This document shows positions 1 to 6,857 of a DNA stretch of 64,000 nt, in pieces (positions within the stretch are counted from its first letter, which is position 1; every line of letters starts with the position of its first letter). Under the pieces are notes generated by a model. The model was not told the DNA's origin. It made no database searches and saw only the letters and a list, made by a program, of their open reading frames with translations. A program made the position numbers and the translations under genes. Source of the stretch: Cellulomonas hominis (lineage in GTDB: Bacteria; Actinomycetota; Actinomycetes; Actinomycetales; Cellulomonadaceae); assembly GCF_014201095.1 (NCBI RefSeq), contig NZ_JACHDN010000001.1, forward strand, positions 2,294,001 to 2,358,000. Direction: 5' to 3'.

Positions 1-2
1 TC

Positions 3-62
3 TTCTTCCTGCTCATCCAGCGGTCCTTCGTCGCGGGCATCGCGACGACCGGCATGAAGTGA
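3..62 (+). CDS. Carbohydrate ABC transporter permease, C-terminal end (partial)
   Basis: The first bases read in frame as about 19 codons ending in TGA at 60-62. The tail contains hydrophobic residues, then QRSFVAGI and a terminal GMK. This is the usual C-terminus of MalG/UgpE-type sugar ABC permeases, which end in QRxFVxGxxxGAxK. The gene starts outside the window. The GH1-like gene begins 8 nt downstream, so the permease and the glycosidase probably share an operon for sugar import and hydrolysis. Only the tail is visible, so the substrate cannot be judged. Confidence 0.7.
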   Translation, partial: FFLLIQRSFVAGIATTGMK

Positions 63-69
63 GGTCTGC

Positions 70-1293
70 GTGACTGACACGTCCTGGCACACCGACGGGC
101 GCCTGCACCACGGCGTCGGCATCGAGGACACGTTCATCCCCTCCGAGCGCGTGGGGCAGCGCAAGCTCGACGAGTACGAGCTGACGCAGCACTACCACCT
201 GTGGCGCGAGGACCTGCGCCTCGCGGCGGAGTCCGGCGCCACGCTCATCCGCTGGGGCTCGCCCTGGTACCTGGTCGAGCCCGAGGAGGGCCGGTTCGAC
301 TTCCGCTGGCTCGACGAGGTGATGGCCGAGATGCAGCGGCTCGGGCTGCACTGCGTCCTCGACGTCATGCACTACGGCACGCCGCTGTGGCTGGCGAACG
401 CGTTCCTCGACCCGCGGTACCCGGAGCTCGTCGCCCGGTACGCCGCTGCCGTCGCGCAGCGGTACCCCGGGGTCGTCGACGACGTCACCCCGCTGAACGA
501 GCCGATGGTCAACGCGGTGTGGTGCGGGCGCGACGGCCGGTGGCCGCCGTACCTCACCGGCGAGGACGGCCTCGTGGCCGTGCTGATCCCGCTCGCGCGG
601 GGCATGGTCGCCACCCAGCGGGCCGTCGCCGCCGTGCGGCCCGACGCGCGGTTCGTGCACGTGGACGCCGGGTTCCTCTGGGAGGGCCACGGGCCCGCCG
701 GCATGTCCGTCGCCGAGGGGGAGGCGTGGCGGTTCCTCGCGCTCGACCTCGTCACCGGGCGGATCGGGCCGGAGCACGCGCTGCACGGGTACCTCGTGCG
801 GCACGGCGCCCGGGAGGAGGACCTCGACGCCCTGCGCCGGGACGCGGTCGTGCCCGACGTCGTCGGGGTGAACTACTACCCGGAGTTCACCACCCAGGCG
901 GTCACCGCCGACGGTGCGGAGTCGCCGGTCGAGGCCGGCACCGCCGGGCTGGTCGAGCTGCTCGGGGCGTACCACGAGCGGTACGGCCTGCCGCTGGCGA
1001 TCACCGAGACCTCGCGGGCCACCCGGGACGTCGCGGCGAAGGCGCAGTGGGTGGACGACCTGCTCGACACCGTGGACAAGGTCCGCGCCGACGGGGTGCC
1101 GGTCACCGCGGTGTTCTGGTTCCCGCTGCTCGACCTCATGGACTGGTCGTACCGGGACGGCACCGCGCCCGCGGACGAGTACCTGATGCCGTTCGGGCTG
1201 GTGGACCTGGTCCGCGGCGCGGACAACGTCCTGGCGCGCGTCCCGAACGCGGCCTACGACCGCTGGCGCACCCGCATCGCGTCGGCGGGCTGA
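70..1293 (+). CDS. GH1-like family glycosidase (beta-glycosidase fold)
   Basis: The 407-residue protein starts at a GTG whose GAGG ribosome-binding site overlaps the upstream permease stop. It looks like a retaining glycoside hydrolase of the family 1 type (clan A, TIM barrel). The N-terminal half has WREDLRLAAE..LIRWGSPWYLVEP, matching the GH1 strand where the aglycone-side residues sit. LNEP places the acid/base Glu at residue 144. AITETS places the probable nucleophile Glu at residue 313, but GH1 normally has I/VTENG, so the Asn-Gly is replaced by Thr-Ser. The protein is also shorter than typical GH1 enzymes (about 450 residues). There is no signal peptide, so it is cytoplasmic and probably hydrolyses an imported disaccharide. 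The exact substrate is unknown; an offshoot of GH1 or a neighbouring clan-A family is possible. Confidence 0.75.
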   Translation: MTDTSWHTDGRLHHGVGIEDTFIPSERVGQRKLDEYELTQHYHLWREDLRLAAESGATLIRWGSPWYLVEPEEGRFDFRWLDEVMAEMQRLGLHCVLDVMHYGTPLWLANAFLDPRYPELVARYAAAVAQRYPGVVDDVTPLNEPMVNAVWCGRDGRWPPYLTGEDGLVAVLIPLARGMVATQRAVAAVRPDARFVHVDAGFLWEGHGPAGMSVAEGEAWRFLALDLVTGRIGPEHALHGYLVRHGAREEDLDALRRDAVVPDVVGVNYYPEFTTQAVTADGAESPVEAGTAGLVELLGAYHERYGLPLAITETSRATRDVAAKAQWVDDLLDTVDKVRADGVPVTAVFWFPLLDLMDWSYRDGTAPADEYLMPFGLVDLVRGADNVLARVPNAAYDRWRTRIASAG

Positions 1294-1321
1294 CCGGGGG
1301 GCCACCACCCGACCCCACCCC

Positions 1322-1384
1322 CGCAGAGTGGAAGGTTCGAGCGGACTCGCCCACGGCGTGTCCGTCCGGACCTTCCACTCTGCG
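1322..1384. terminator. Long inverted repeat between convergent genes (bidirectional terminator)
   Basis: Perfect 15-bp arms (1322-1336 and 1370-1384) enclose a 33-nt loop. They lie between the stop of the GH1-like gene and the stop of the MFS gene. There is no T-run, as is common for actinobacterial terminators. The loop has a weaker internal complementarity. The position fits a two-way terminator; a small repeated palindrome family is the alternative. Confidence 0.6.
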
Positions 1385-1403
1385 CGGGCGTCCGGCCCGG
1401 GGG

Positions 1404-2882
1404 TCAGGCCTGGGGGACCGCCCCCGCGGGGGTGGGGGCCTCGGCGGGGGTGCGGCGGGGCGGGGCGAAGAAGGCCACGACCACCGCGCCGACCACGGCC
1501 ACCGCCGCCGGGAGCAGCAGGGACTGGCCCATCGCCGAGGCGAACCCGTGCTTGACCGCGTCCGGCAGCGCGCCGGCCGCCTCCGCCGCGCCGGTGGAGC
1601 CGGCCGCACCGGCGCCGAGCTCCGCGACGAGCCGGGCCTGGATCAGCGCGGCGATCGCCGCCGACCCCAGCACGGACCCGATCTGCCGCGTCGTGTTGAA
1701 CACGCCCGAGCCCGCGCCGGCCTGCTGCCGCGGCAGGTTCCGGGTGGCGACCGAGGAGATCGGCGACCACAGGCACGCGCTCGCGACGCCGAGCAGGGCG
1801 CTCGGCAGCAGGAGCCGGGCCCACCGGTCGGGGTCCGGGGTCAGCCACAGCGCGAACCAGACCAGCGCGACGGCCTGGAGCAGCATGCCGGCCAGGGCGA
1901 TGTTCCGCGGGTTGGTCGTGTCGACGCGGCGGCCGATCACGGGCGACAGCACGAGGGTCATCACCGCCATCGGCGCGAGCATGAGCGCGGACCGCGTCGG
2001 GGAGAAGCCGAGCACCAGCTGGTAGAAGAACACCAGCGGCAGGGACATCCCGGTCACGACGAAGCCGAGCGCGCTGATCGCCCCGTTCGCCAGCGCGAAG
2101 TTCCGGTCCCGGAACAGCCCGAGCGGCAGCAGCGGCTCGCCCCGCATCCGCGCCTGGTGCACCAGGAACAGGCCCAGCACGACGACGCCGGCGGCGATCA
2201 GCCCCCACACGGCCGGCCCCCAGTCGTAGGACTGCCCCTCCTGGATGCCGAACACCAGCAGGAACATGCCGACCGCGCTGAGCAGCACGCCCACCACGTC
2301 GAACGTGTGCGCGTGCGTCTCGAGCCGCGGCACCAGCCGCCAGGCCAGCACGAACGCCACGATCCCGACCGGGACGTTGACGAAGAAGATCCACTCCCAG
2401 CCCAGCCCGTCCACGAGCACGCCGCCGAGGATCGGGCCGACCAGCGTCGCCACGCCCGCGGTCGCGCCCCACAGGCTCATCGCCTTGCCCCGGGAGTCCG
2501 GCGGGAACAGCCGGGTGATGACGGCCATGGTCTGCGGCGTCATCAGCGCGGCGCCGAGGCCCTGGAACGCGCGCGCCGCGATCAGCGCGCCGATCGAGCC
2601 GGACAGCCCGCAGGCCGCCGACGCGAGCGTGAAGACCGTCAGGCCGGTCAGGTACACGGGCTTCGGGCCGAACCGGTCGCCGAGCCGGCCGGTGACCAGC
2701 AGCGGCGCGGCGTAGGTGAGCAGGTAGGCACTGGTCACCCAGATCACCGCGTCGATGTCCGTGTGCAGGCCGGCCATGACGGCGGGGTTCGCGACGGACA
2801 CGATCGTGGTGTCGACCAGGATCATGAAGAAGCCCACGACCAGTGCCCAGAGGGCAGGCCAGGGCCGGACGGTGTCGGACAT
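1404..2882 (-). CDS. MFS drug:H+ antiporter, DHA2/EmrB-QacA type
   Basis: This 492-residue polytopic protein has the DHA2 (14-TM) signature. DTTIVSVANPAV in TM1, LVTGRLGDRFGPKPVYLTG as motif A, and GPILGGVLVDGLGWEWIFFVNVP as motif C of antiporters are all visible. It would export toxic compounds in exchange for protons. I chose the ATG at 2882 because a GAGGAA ribosome-binding site precedes it. A GTG at 2942 would add 20 low-complexity residues and overlap the padR stop as GTGA. It lies just downstream of a padR gene on the same strand, so it is probably the target of that repressor. The substrate cannot be predicted from sequence. Confidence 0.9.
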   Translation of the reverse strand: MSDTVRPWPALWALVVGFFMILVDTTIVSVANPAVMAGLHTDIDAVIWVTSAYLLTYAAPLLVTGRLGDRFGPKPVYLTGLTVFTLASAACGLSGSIGALIAARAFQGLGAALMTPQTMAVITRLFPPDSRGKAMSLWGATAGVATLVGPILGGVLVDGLGWEWIFFVNVPVGIVAFVLAWRLVPRLETHAHTFDVVGVLLSAVGMFLLVFGIQEGQSYDWGPAVWGLIAAGVVVLGLFLVHQARMRGEPLLPLGLFRDRNFALANGAISALGFVVTGMSLPLVFFYQLVLGFSPTRSALMLAPMAVMTLVLSPVIGRRVDTTNPRNIALAGMLLQAVALVWFALWLTPDPDRWARLLLPSALLGVASACLWSPISSVATRNLPRQQAGAGSGVFNTTRQIGSVLGSAAIAALIQARLVAELGAGAAGSTGAAEAAGALPDAVKHGFASAMGQSLLLPAAVAVVGAVVVAFFAPPRRTPAEAPTPAGAVPQA

Positions 2883-2938
2883 GCGGATTCCTCGTTCGGT
2901 GGGACGGGAGGGCGGCACGGCGGGGGCCGCGGCCGGAG

Positions 2939-3496
2939 TCACCAGGCGATGTCGCCGGACTCGATGCCCTCGATGAAGGTCGCGATCCAGCGCGACTCGG
3001 TCTCGTACACGGCGATCTGGTAGGTGAGGTCGACCCAGTAGCGGGCCGGGAGCTGCTTGGCGGTCACCCGGGTGACGCCGCCGCGCAGGGTCTCGAGCTC
3101 CTCGTCGAGCCGGCGACGCCGGTCGCGCAGCAGCTCGAGGACGGTCTCGCGGGGCAGGTGGTGCGCCTCGGACAGGGCGAGCGGGAGGCGGGGGAACTCG
3201 TTGACGGGGGCGGCGATCATCGCGGCGAGGGCCTCGGCGAGGGCGTCGCGACCTGCCGGGGTGATCGCGTAGGTGGTGCGCTCGGGCCGGTTGCCGGCGC
3301 GTTCCGTGCCGACGGCCTCGACCAGGCCGTCGCGGTGCAGCCGGTCGACCGTGTGGTAGAGCGACCCGGGGCGGACCTTGACGATCCGGTCGGTCGACCG
3401 CTGGAGCAGCACCTGGTGCAGCTCGTACGGGTGCATGGCGCGCTCCACGAGCAGCGCGAGAGTCGCGACTGCGAGGGGGGTGAGGGTGGTGGCCAC
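2939..3496 (-). CDS. PadR family transcriptional regulator
   Basis: The 185-residue protein has the PadR winged helix: TPLAVATLALLVERAMHPYEL for the first helices, then VRPGSLYHTVDRLHRDGLVE and TTYAITPAGRDAL for the recognition helix and wing. A longer C-terminal helical half of the Vir_act_alpha_C type (dimerisation) follows. I chose the GTG at 3496 because AAGGAG precedes it at good spacing. Earlier in-frame starts give a non-conserved, basic N-terminus. PadR proteins typically repress a neighbouring efflux gene and dissociate on binding the drug. The MFS pump is directly downstream, and a perfect palindrome sits immediately upstream (3514-3531), arguing for autoregulation. Confidence 0.92.
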   Translation of the reverse strand: MATTLTPLAVATLALLVERAMHPYELHQVLLQRSTDRIVKVRPGSLYHTVDRLHRDGLVEAVGTERAGNRPERTTYAITPAGRDALAEALAAMIAAPVNEFPRLPLALSEAHHLPRETVLELLRDRRRRLDEELETLRGGVTRVTAKQLPARYWVDLTYQIAVYETESRWIATFIEGIESGDIAW

Positions 3497-3513
3497 GGGA
3501 TGCTCCTTGTCGA

Positions 3514-3531
3514 ATAGTCCGCGTGGACTAT
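3514..3531. promoter_or_regulatory. Putative PadR operator (palindrome upstream of padR)
   Basis: ATAGTCC and GGACTAT form a perfect 7-bp inverted repeat around GCGT. It ends 17 nt before the padR GTG. Its size, AT-tipped arms and position fit a dimeric PadR winged-helix site overlapping the padR promoter. The binding itself is inferred. Confidence 0.75.
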
Positions 3532-3578
3532 AGGCCCGCCGCGGGGCTACCGAAAAGGGGGCGAGCCCGTGATCGCGC

Positions 3579-4076
3579 TCACGGCGCGTCGAGGTCCGCC
3601 GTCGACCGCACCACGGCACCCGGCCGCATGACGAGCCCGCCGGCGGCGAGCGTCGCCTCCTCGTCGACCTCCTCGGCGGCGAACAGGCCGACCTCCCGGC
3701 CCTCGACCGTCCCGCGTGCCAGGCCGAGGACGATCGGGCCCTCGAGCGGGGCGTTCTCGGTGACGACGTCCTCGGCCCCGGCGGCGGTCAGGGCGGCCGC
3801 GAGCTCGGCGGTCACGTCCTGGGGCCGGGCGTCGACGTGCCAGCACCGGGTGCCCGGCCCGGGCTCGCCGGTGCACGGCTCCTCGACGTACCTCGGTGGC
3901 AGCGTCACGGCGGCCATCGCGTCGAGGACGCGCTCGCGCTGCTCCGGCCAGCGCTGCCGGTCGAGGTACTCCCGTCCGCGCTCGAGCCAGTACGGCCCCG
4001 CCCACACGGCGACGGCGACCGAGAGGAGCGCGAGGGGCAGGGCGACGAGGACGGCGGTGCGCAGGCGGCGGCTCAC
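3579..4076 (-). CDS. Hypothetical membrane-anchored protein
   Basis: This 165-residue protein begins at a GTG. It has one N-terminal hydrophobic segment (about residues 8-28) after an Arg-rich start, then a soluble region with two Cys (CTGEPGPGTRCWHV, about residues 68-78) that could form a disulphide outside the cell. I do not recognise a family. It follows the sirtuin gene by 39 nt on the same strand and probably shares its transcript. Third-position GC and residue mix look like real coding sequence. Its function is unknown. Confidence 0.6.
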   Translation of the reverse strand: MSRRLRTAVLVALPLALLSVAVAVWAGPYWLERGREYLDRQRWPEQRERVLDAMAAVTLPPRYVEEPCTGEPGPGTRCWHVDARPQDVTAELAAALTAAGAEDVVTENAPLEGPIVLGLARGTVEGREVGLFAAEEVDEEATLAAGGLVMRPGAVVRSTADLDAP

Positions 4077-4115
4077 CCGCAGGTCATCGGCTCGCCCGCC
4101 CCAGGAGCTTGAGGG

Positions 4116-4850
4116 TCAGTCGCGTGCGAGAAGCTCCGCCACCAGCGCGGGGAGCGCCTGCTCGATCGGCTCGCGCACCACCCGGTCGGCCAGGCGGTCG
4201 TACGGGGTCGGCTCGGCGTTGACGACGACCACCTCCGCGCCCACCTCCGCCGCCAGACCCGCGAGGCTCGCCACGGGCTGCACGGTGAGCGTCGTGCCGA
4301 CCGCGAGGAACACGTCGCCGTCCTGCGCCGCCCCGATCGCCCGGTCCAGCGCCCGCTCCGGCAGCCGCTCGCCGAAGTACACGACGTCCGGCTTCAGCAC
4401 GCCCCCGCACGCCGCGCACCGCGGGTCCGGCTCGGCGTCCAGCCGGGCGAGGACGTCGGTGGTCGGCTGCCGGTCGCCGCACGTGACGCACGAGGTCGTC
4501 CGGAGCGTGCCGTGCAGCTCGACGACGTCGCCCGGGTCCGAGCCCGCCGCCTGGTGCAGCCCGTCGAAGTTCTGCGTCAGCAGGGCGTGGAGCCGGCCGG
4601 CGCGCCCGAGCTCCGCCAGCGCCGCGTGCCCCGCGGCCGGCCGCGCCGCCCACGCCGGGTGCTCGCGCCACATCCGCCACCCGCGGCGCCGCACGTCGGG
4701 GTCGCCGACGAACCGGCCGATCTCCAGCAGCTCGGCCTGCTCGGGGTGCCGGGTCCACGTGCCGTCCGGGCCGCGGAAGTCCGGGATGCCGGCGCCCGTC
4801 GAGATCCCGGCGCCGGTGAGCACCGTGACCCGCAGGCCCGGGGCGGGCAT
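4116..4850 (-). CDS. Sir2-family NAD-dependent protein deacylase (sirtuin)
   Basis: The 244-residue protein removes acyl groups from lysines using NAD+, giving nicotinamide and O-acyl-ADP-ribose. GAGISTGAGIPDFRG near residue 15 is the NAD-binding motif. TQNFDGLHQ followed by ELHG supplies the catalytic His; the family usually has TQNID. CVTCG and CAACGG are the two CxxC zinc knuckles. GTTLTVQP and VVNAEPTP are the late NAD-contact motifs. I start at the ATG at 4850; a GTG two codons upstream is possible. It sits 11 nt after the LysR-like gene on the same strand, so they are probably cotranscribed. Confidence 0.93.
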   Translation of the reverse strand: MPAPGLRVTVLTGAGISTGAGIPDFRGPDGTWTRHPEQAELLEIGRFVGDPDVRRRGWRMWREHPAWAARPAAGHAALAELGRAGRLHALLTQNFDGLHQAAGSDPGDVVELHGTLRTTSCVTCGDRQPTTDVLARLDAEPDPRCAACGGVLKPDVVYFGERLPERALDRAIGAAQDGDVFLAVGTTLTVQPVASLAGLAAEVGAEVVVVNAEPTPYDRLADRVVREPIEQALPALVAELLARD

Positions 4851-4861
4851 GTGCACGGCCG

Positions 4862-5650
4862 CTACCTCCCGCGCCGGCCGCGGGCGCCGCGACCCGGCTG
4901 CGTGCGGGACGTCCCGGGGCGGCCCGGCCGCGCGCCGCGCTGCCCGGTCCCCGCGGCCTTCCTCTGCCCGCGCGCCGGCGCCGGCTCGGCCGGTGCCTCC
5001 GCCCGGCCGCGGCCGCGCGACGAGTTCACCGTGCGGCCCCGGACGATCCCGATCAGCTCCTCGAGCAGCGGGTCCCCGTCCCGCGTCGCCAGCCACGCCA
5101 GGGCGGCCCGGGAGGTCGGCGCCCCGGTCAGCGGCCGGTACGTGAGGTCCCTGCGGTGGTGCAGCCGCGCGAGGGACTGCGGCACGACGAGCAGCCCGAC
5201 CCCCGACGCGACGAGGGCCACGGCCTCCTCGGTGGTCGCCGGCGTCGGCAGCAGCGACGGCTCGCCCGGGGGATCCGCCCAGCCGAGCACGTCGTCCGCC
5301 GGCGTCAGCAGCGTCTCGTCGGTCAGGTCGGCCGGCGACACCTCGTCGAGCGCGGTCAGCAGGTGGTCCTTCGGGAGCACGACGACCGTCGTCTCCTCGT
5401 AGAGCGGGATCGCCGACAGCACGTCCCGGTCGACGGGGAGGCGCAGCAGCGCGGCGTCGGCCTCGTCGGCCACCAGGGCCTGGGTCGCGTCCGCGGCGGC
5501 GGCCTGGACGAGGTCCAGCGGGACGTCGGCGACCCGCTCGCGCCACGTCCGGACCCAGGACGCCGGGACGACGCCGGGCACCAGGAGCAGCCGGAACCGC
5601 GCGGCGGGTGCGGGGCCGGCGGCGGGCTCGGGGGCGGGGGGCTGCGGCAT
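4862..5650 (-). CDS. LysR-type effector-binding domain protein lacking the HTH, with basic tail
   Basis: This 262-residue protein matches the LysR substrate-binding fold (type 2 periplasmic-binding architecture). FRLLLVPGVVP forms strand 1; ADAALLRLPVD and IPLYEETTVVVLPKDHLLT are the effector-pocket segments; ALVASGVGLLVVPQSLARLH is the usual second-lobe motif. The N-terminal winged helix-turn-helix is absent. After residue 208 there is a 50-residue Arg/Ala/Pro-rich basic tail that could bind nucleic acid instead. It diverges from the DUF5997 gene. A TAGGCT hexamer 7 nt before the ATG suggests a leaderless transcript. The ligand and mode of action are unknown. Confidence 0.8.
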   Translation of the reverse strand: MPQPPAPEPAAGPAPAARFRLLLVPGVVPASWVRTWRERVADVPLDLVQAAAADATQALVADEADAALLRLPVDRDVLSAIPLYEETTVVVLPKDHLLTALDEVSPADLTDETLLTPADDVLGWADPPGEPSLLPTPATTEEAVALVASGVGLLVVPQSLARLHHRRDLTYRPLTGAPTSRAALAWLATRDGDPLLEELIGIVRGRTVNSSRGRGRAEAPAEPAPARGQRKAAGTGQRGARPGRPGTSRTQPGRGARGRRGR

Positions 5651-5657
5651 CGCGGTC

Positions 5658-5663
5658 AGCCTA
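5658..5663 (-). promoter_or_regulatory. -10 hexamer of leaderless LysR-like gene
   Basis: TAGGCT on the minus strand lies 7 nt before the ATG at 5650, with no Shine-Dalgarno sequence. Transcription would start at or next to the start codon. Confidence 0.6.
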
Positions 5664-6731
5664 GCCGCGGGGCGGGGCCGTCCCGCTCGCCGACATGGGC
5701 GTCCCCGGGGTGGTGCACCCTCCTGCCGCGACGTCCGCGGCCCGCGTCCGGCGCGACGGTCCGTATCCTGGTCCGGTGACCTCCGACTCCCCGGACCGCC
5801 CGGCCGCCCCGGCTCGCCGCTCCCGCCAGCCGCAGACGATGAAGCCCGCCACCGCGGCGGCGAAGCTCGGCGTGTACCTGCCGGCCACCCCGGAGGAGTT
5901 CCAGGCCGGCCCGGTGTCCCGCGAGGAGCTGGACGCCCTGCAGCGCACGCCCCCGCCGTGGCTGGTGGAGCTGCGCCGCACCGGGCCGCACCCGCGGTCG
6001 GTGGTGGCGGCGCGCTTGCGGATCTCGACGTCCGGCCTCGCGCGGGCGGGTCTGACCGATCCGCTCACCACCGAGGAGATCGACGCGATCATCGCGGAGA
6101 GCCCCGAGTGGCTGCACCGCGAGCGGGCCACGCAGGCCGAGGTGAAGCGCGAGGAGCAGCGGCTGCGGGAGCGGGACGCGGAGCGCGCCGCGAAGGGCGA
6201 CCGCCGGGCCTGAGGCCCGGGGCCCCCCCAGGCCCCGTGCGCCAGCAGCTCGAGCCCGACGACCGCCACGCCCAGCGCGACCTCCGCCGCGAGCACCGCG
6301 AGCTTCTGCCACCGGGGGAGCGCGACCCGCCGGACGGCGAGCCACCCGACGACGCCGAGGCTCGCCACGAGCGCGATGGTCGACGCCCGGAGCGCGCCGG
6401 CGACCGGCCAGGCGCCGGACGCGGCGAGGCCGAGGAACACCATCGGCAGCGCCAGCACCCCCAGCGCCCCGGTGCAGACGCCGACCATGTGCCGCGCCTC
6501 GGCGCGCGTCGGCAGCGCGGCGTGGACGGCGAGGGGCGACACGACGTCGGCCAGCAGCACGGCGAGAAGCGTGCCGCCGACGGTGATGAGCAGCGTGGTC
6601 GCGGCGGTGCCGGCGCCGACCTCGTGCGTGCGCAGCGTGAGGACGACCGCCAGCGCGGCGAAGGTCACGTAGACCCGTTCCTTCAGGCGCTCGGCGCGGT
6701 CCTCCGGGTTCTCGCGGGTGTCGGGCTGCAT
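5661..6731 (-). CDS. Polytopic membrane protein whose open frame overruns the DUF5997 gene
   Basis: The frame starts at ATG 6731. Its first about 170 residues look genuinely coding: a short charged N-terminus (MQPDTRENPEDRAERLKERV) and about five hydrophobic segments, ending near GLELLAHG. No family is recognised. No stop codon appears before the convergent DUF5997 gene. The frame continues antisense through all of that gene to 5661 (356 residues), with Ser/Arg-rich composition typical of a non-coding shadow. A stop may have been lost, or a G-run near 6222-6228 may hide a frameshift; no nearby frame gives an immediate stop either. The credible coding part is about 6214-6731. Confidence 0.55.
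   Translation of the reverse strand: MQPDTRENPEDRAERLKERVYVTFAALAVVLTLRTHEVGAGTAATTLLITVGGTLLAVLLADVVSPLAVHAALPTRAEARHMVGVCTGALGVLALPMVFLGLAASGAWPVAGALRASTIALVASLGVVGWLAVRRVALPRWQKLAVLAAEVALGVAVVGLELLAHGAWGGPGPQARRSPFAARSASRSRSRCSSRFTSACVARSRCSHSGLSAMIASISSVVSGSVRPARARPDVEIRKRAATTDRGCGPVRRSSTSHGGGVRCRASSSSRDTGPAWNSSGVAGRYTPSFAAAVAGFIVCGWRERRAGAAGRSGESEVTGPGYGPSRRTRAADVAAGGCTTPGTPMSASGTAPPRG
5764..5769 (+). promoter_or_regulatory. -10 hexamer of leaderless DUF5997 gene
   Basis: TATCCT lies 6 nt before the GTG at 5776 with no Shine-Dalgarno sequence between them, as expected for a leaderless actinobacterial mRNA. Confidence 0.6.
5776..6213 (+). CDS. DUF5997 family protein
   Basis: This 145-residue protein has the conserved DUF5997 features: QTMKPATAAAKLGVYLPATPEEF near the N-terminus, PPPWLVELRRTGPHPR in the middle, and ISTSGLARAGLTDPLTTEEIDAI followed by ERATQAEVKREE. 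It ends in a charged helical tail. The ISxSGLARxG segment resembles a helix-turn-helix, so DNA binding is possible, but no function is established that I know of. The GTG start is set by the -10 hexamer 6 nt upstream and by the family N-terminus. It is divergent from the LysR-like effector-domain gene. Its whole length is overlapped antisense by the open frame of the next gene. Confidence 0.85.
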   Translation: MTSDSPDRPAAPARRSRQPQTMKPATAAAKLGVYLPATPEEFQAGPVSREELDALQRTPPPWLVELRRTGPHPRSVVAARLRISTSGLARAGLTDPLTTEEIDAIIAESPEWLHRERATQAEVKREEQRLRERDAERAAKGDRRA

Positions 6732-6737
6732 CCGCCC

Positions 6738-6743
6738 AGGCTA
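6738..6743 (-). promoter_or_regulatory. -10 hexamer of leaderless membrane-protein gene
   Basis: TAGCCT on the minus strand lies 6 nt before the ATG at 6731, without a Shine-Dalgarno sequence. Confidence 0.55.
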
Positions 6744-6818
6744 GGAGCCGCCTCACCCGTTCGTGTCCGGGATGTCCCGCATGTCCGTGTGCCGCTTGTC
6801 TTCTGAGGTGCACCTAAC

Positions 6819-6837
6819 TTAGGTTTGGCTCACCTTC
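6819..6837 (+). promoter_or_regulatory. DtxR/IdeR-type iron box
   Basis: The 19-bp sequence TTAGGTTTGGCTCACCTTC matches the actinobacterial iron-box consensus (TTAGGTTAGGCTAACCTWA) at 15-16 positions. It lies 21 nt before the hmuT start codon. A second overlapping half-site (AGGTGCACCTAA, about 6806-6817) precedes it. DtxR-Fe2+ bound here would block transcription of the heme locus when iron is plentiful. Confidence 0.8.
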
Positions 6838-6857
6838 ACCCCAGGAGCTGCCCCGCC

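Noticed and set aside
2882..2942. Upstream GTG start for the MFS gene, overlapping the padR stop
   Set aside because: The 20 extra residues are low-complexity, and the ATG at 2882 has a good ribosome-binding site directly before the first family motif.
201..3023. A 940-codon plus-strand frame across the GH1-like, MFS and padR genes
   Set aside because: It is low-complexity Arg/Pro/Ala and crosses genes on both strands that have recognisable products.
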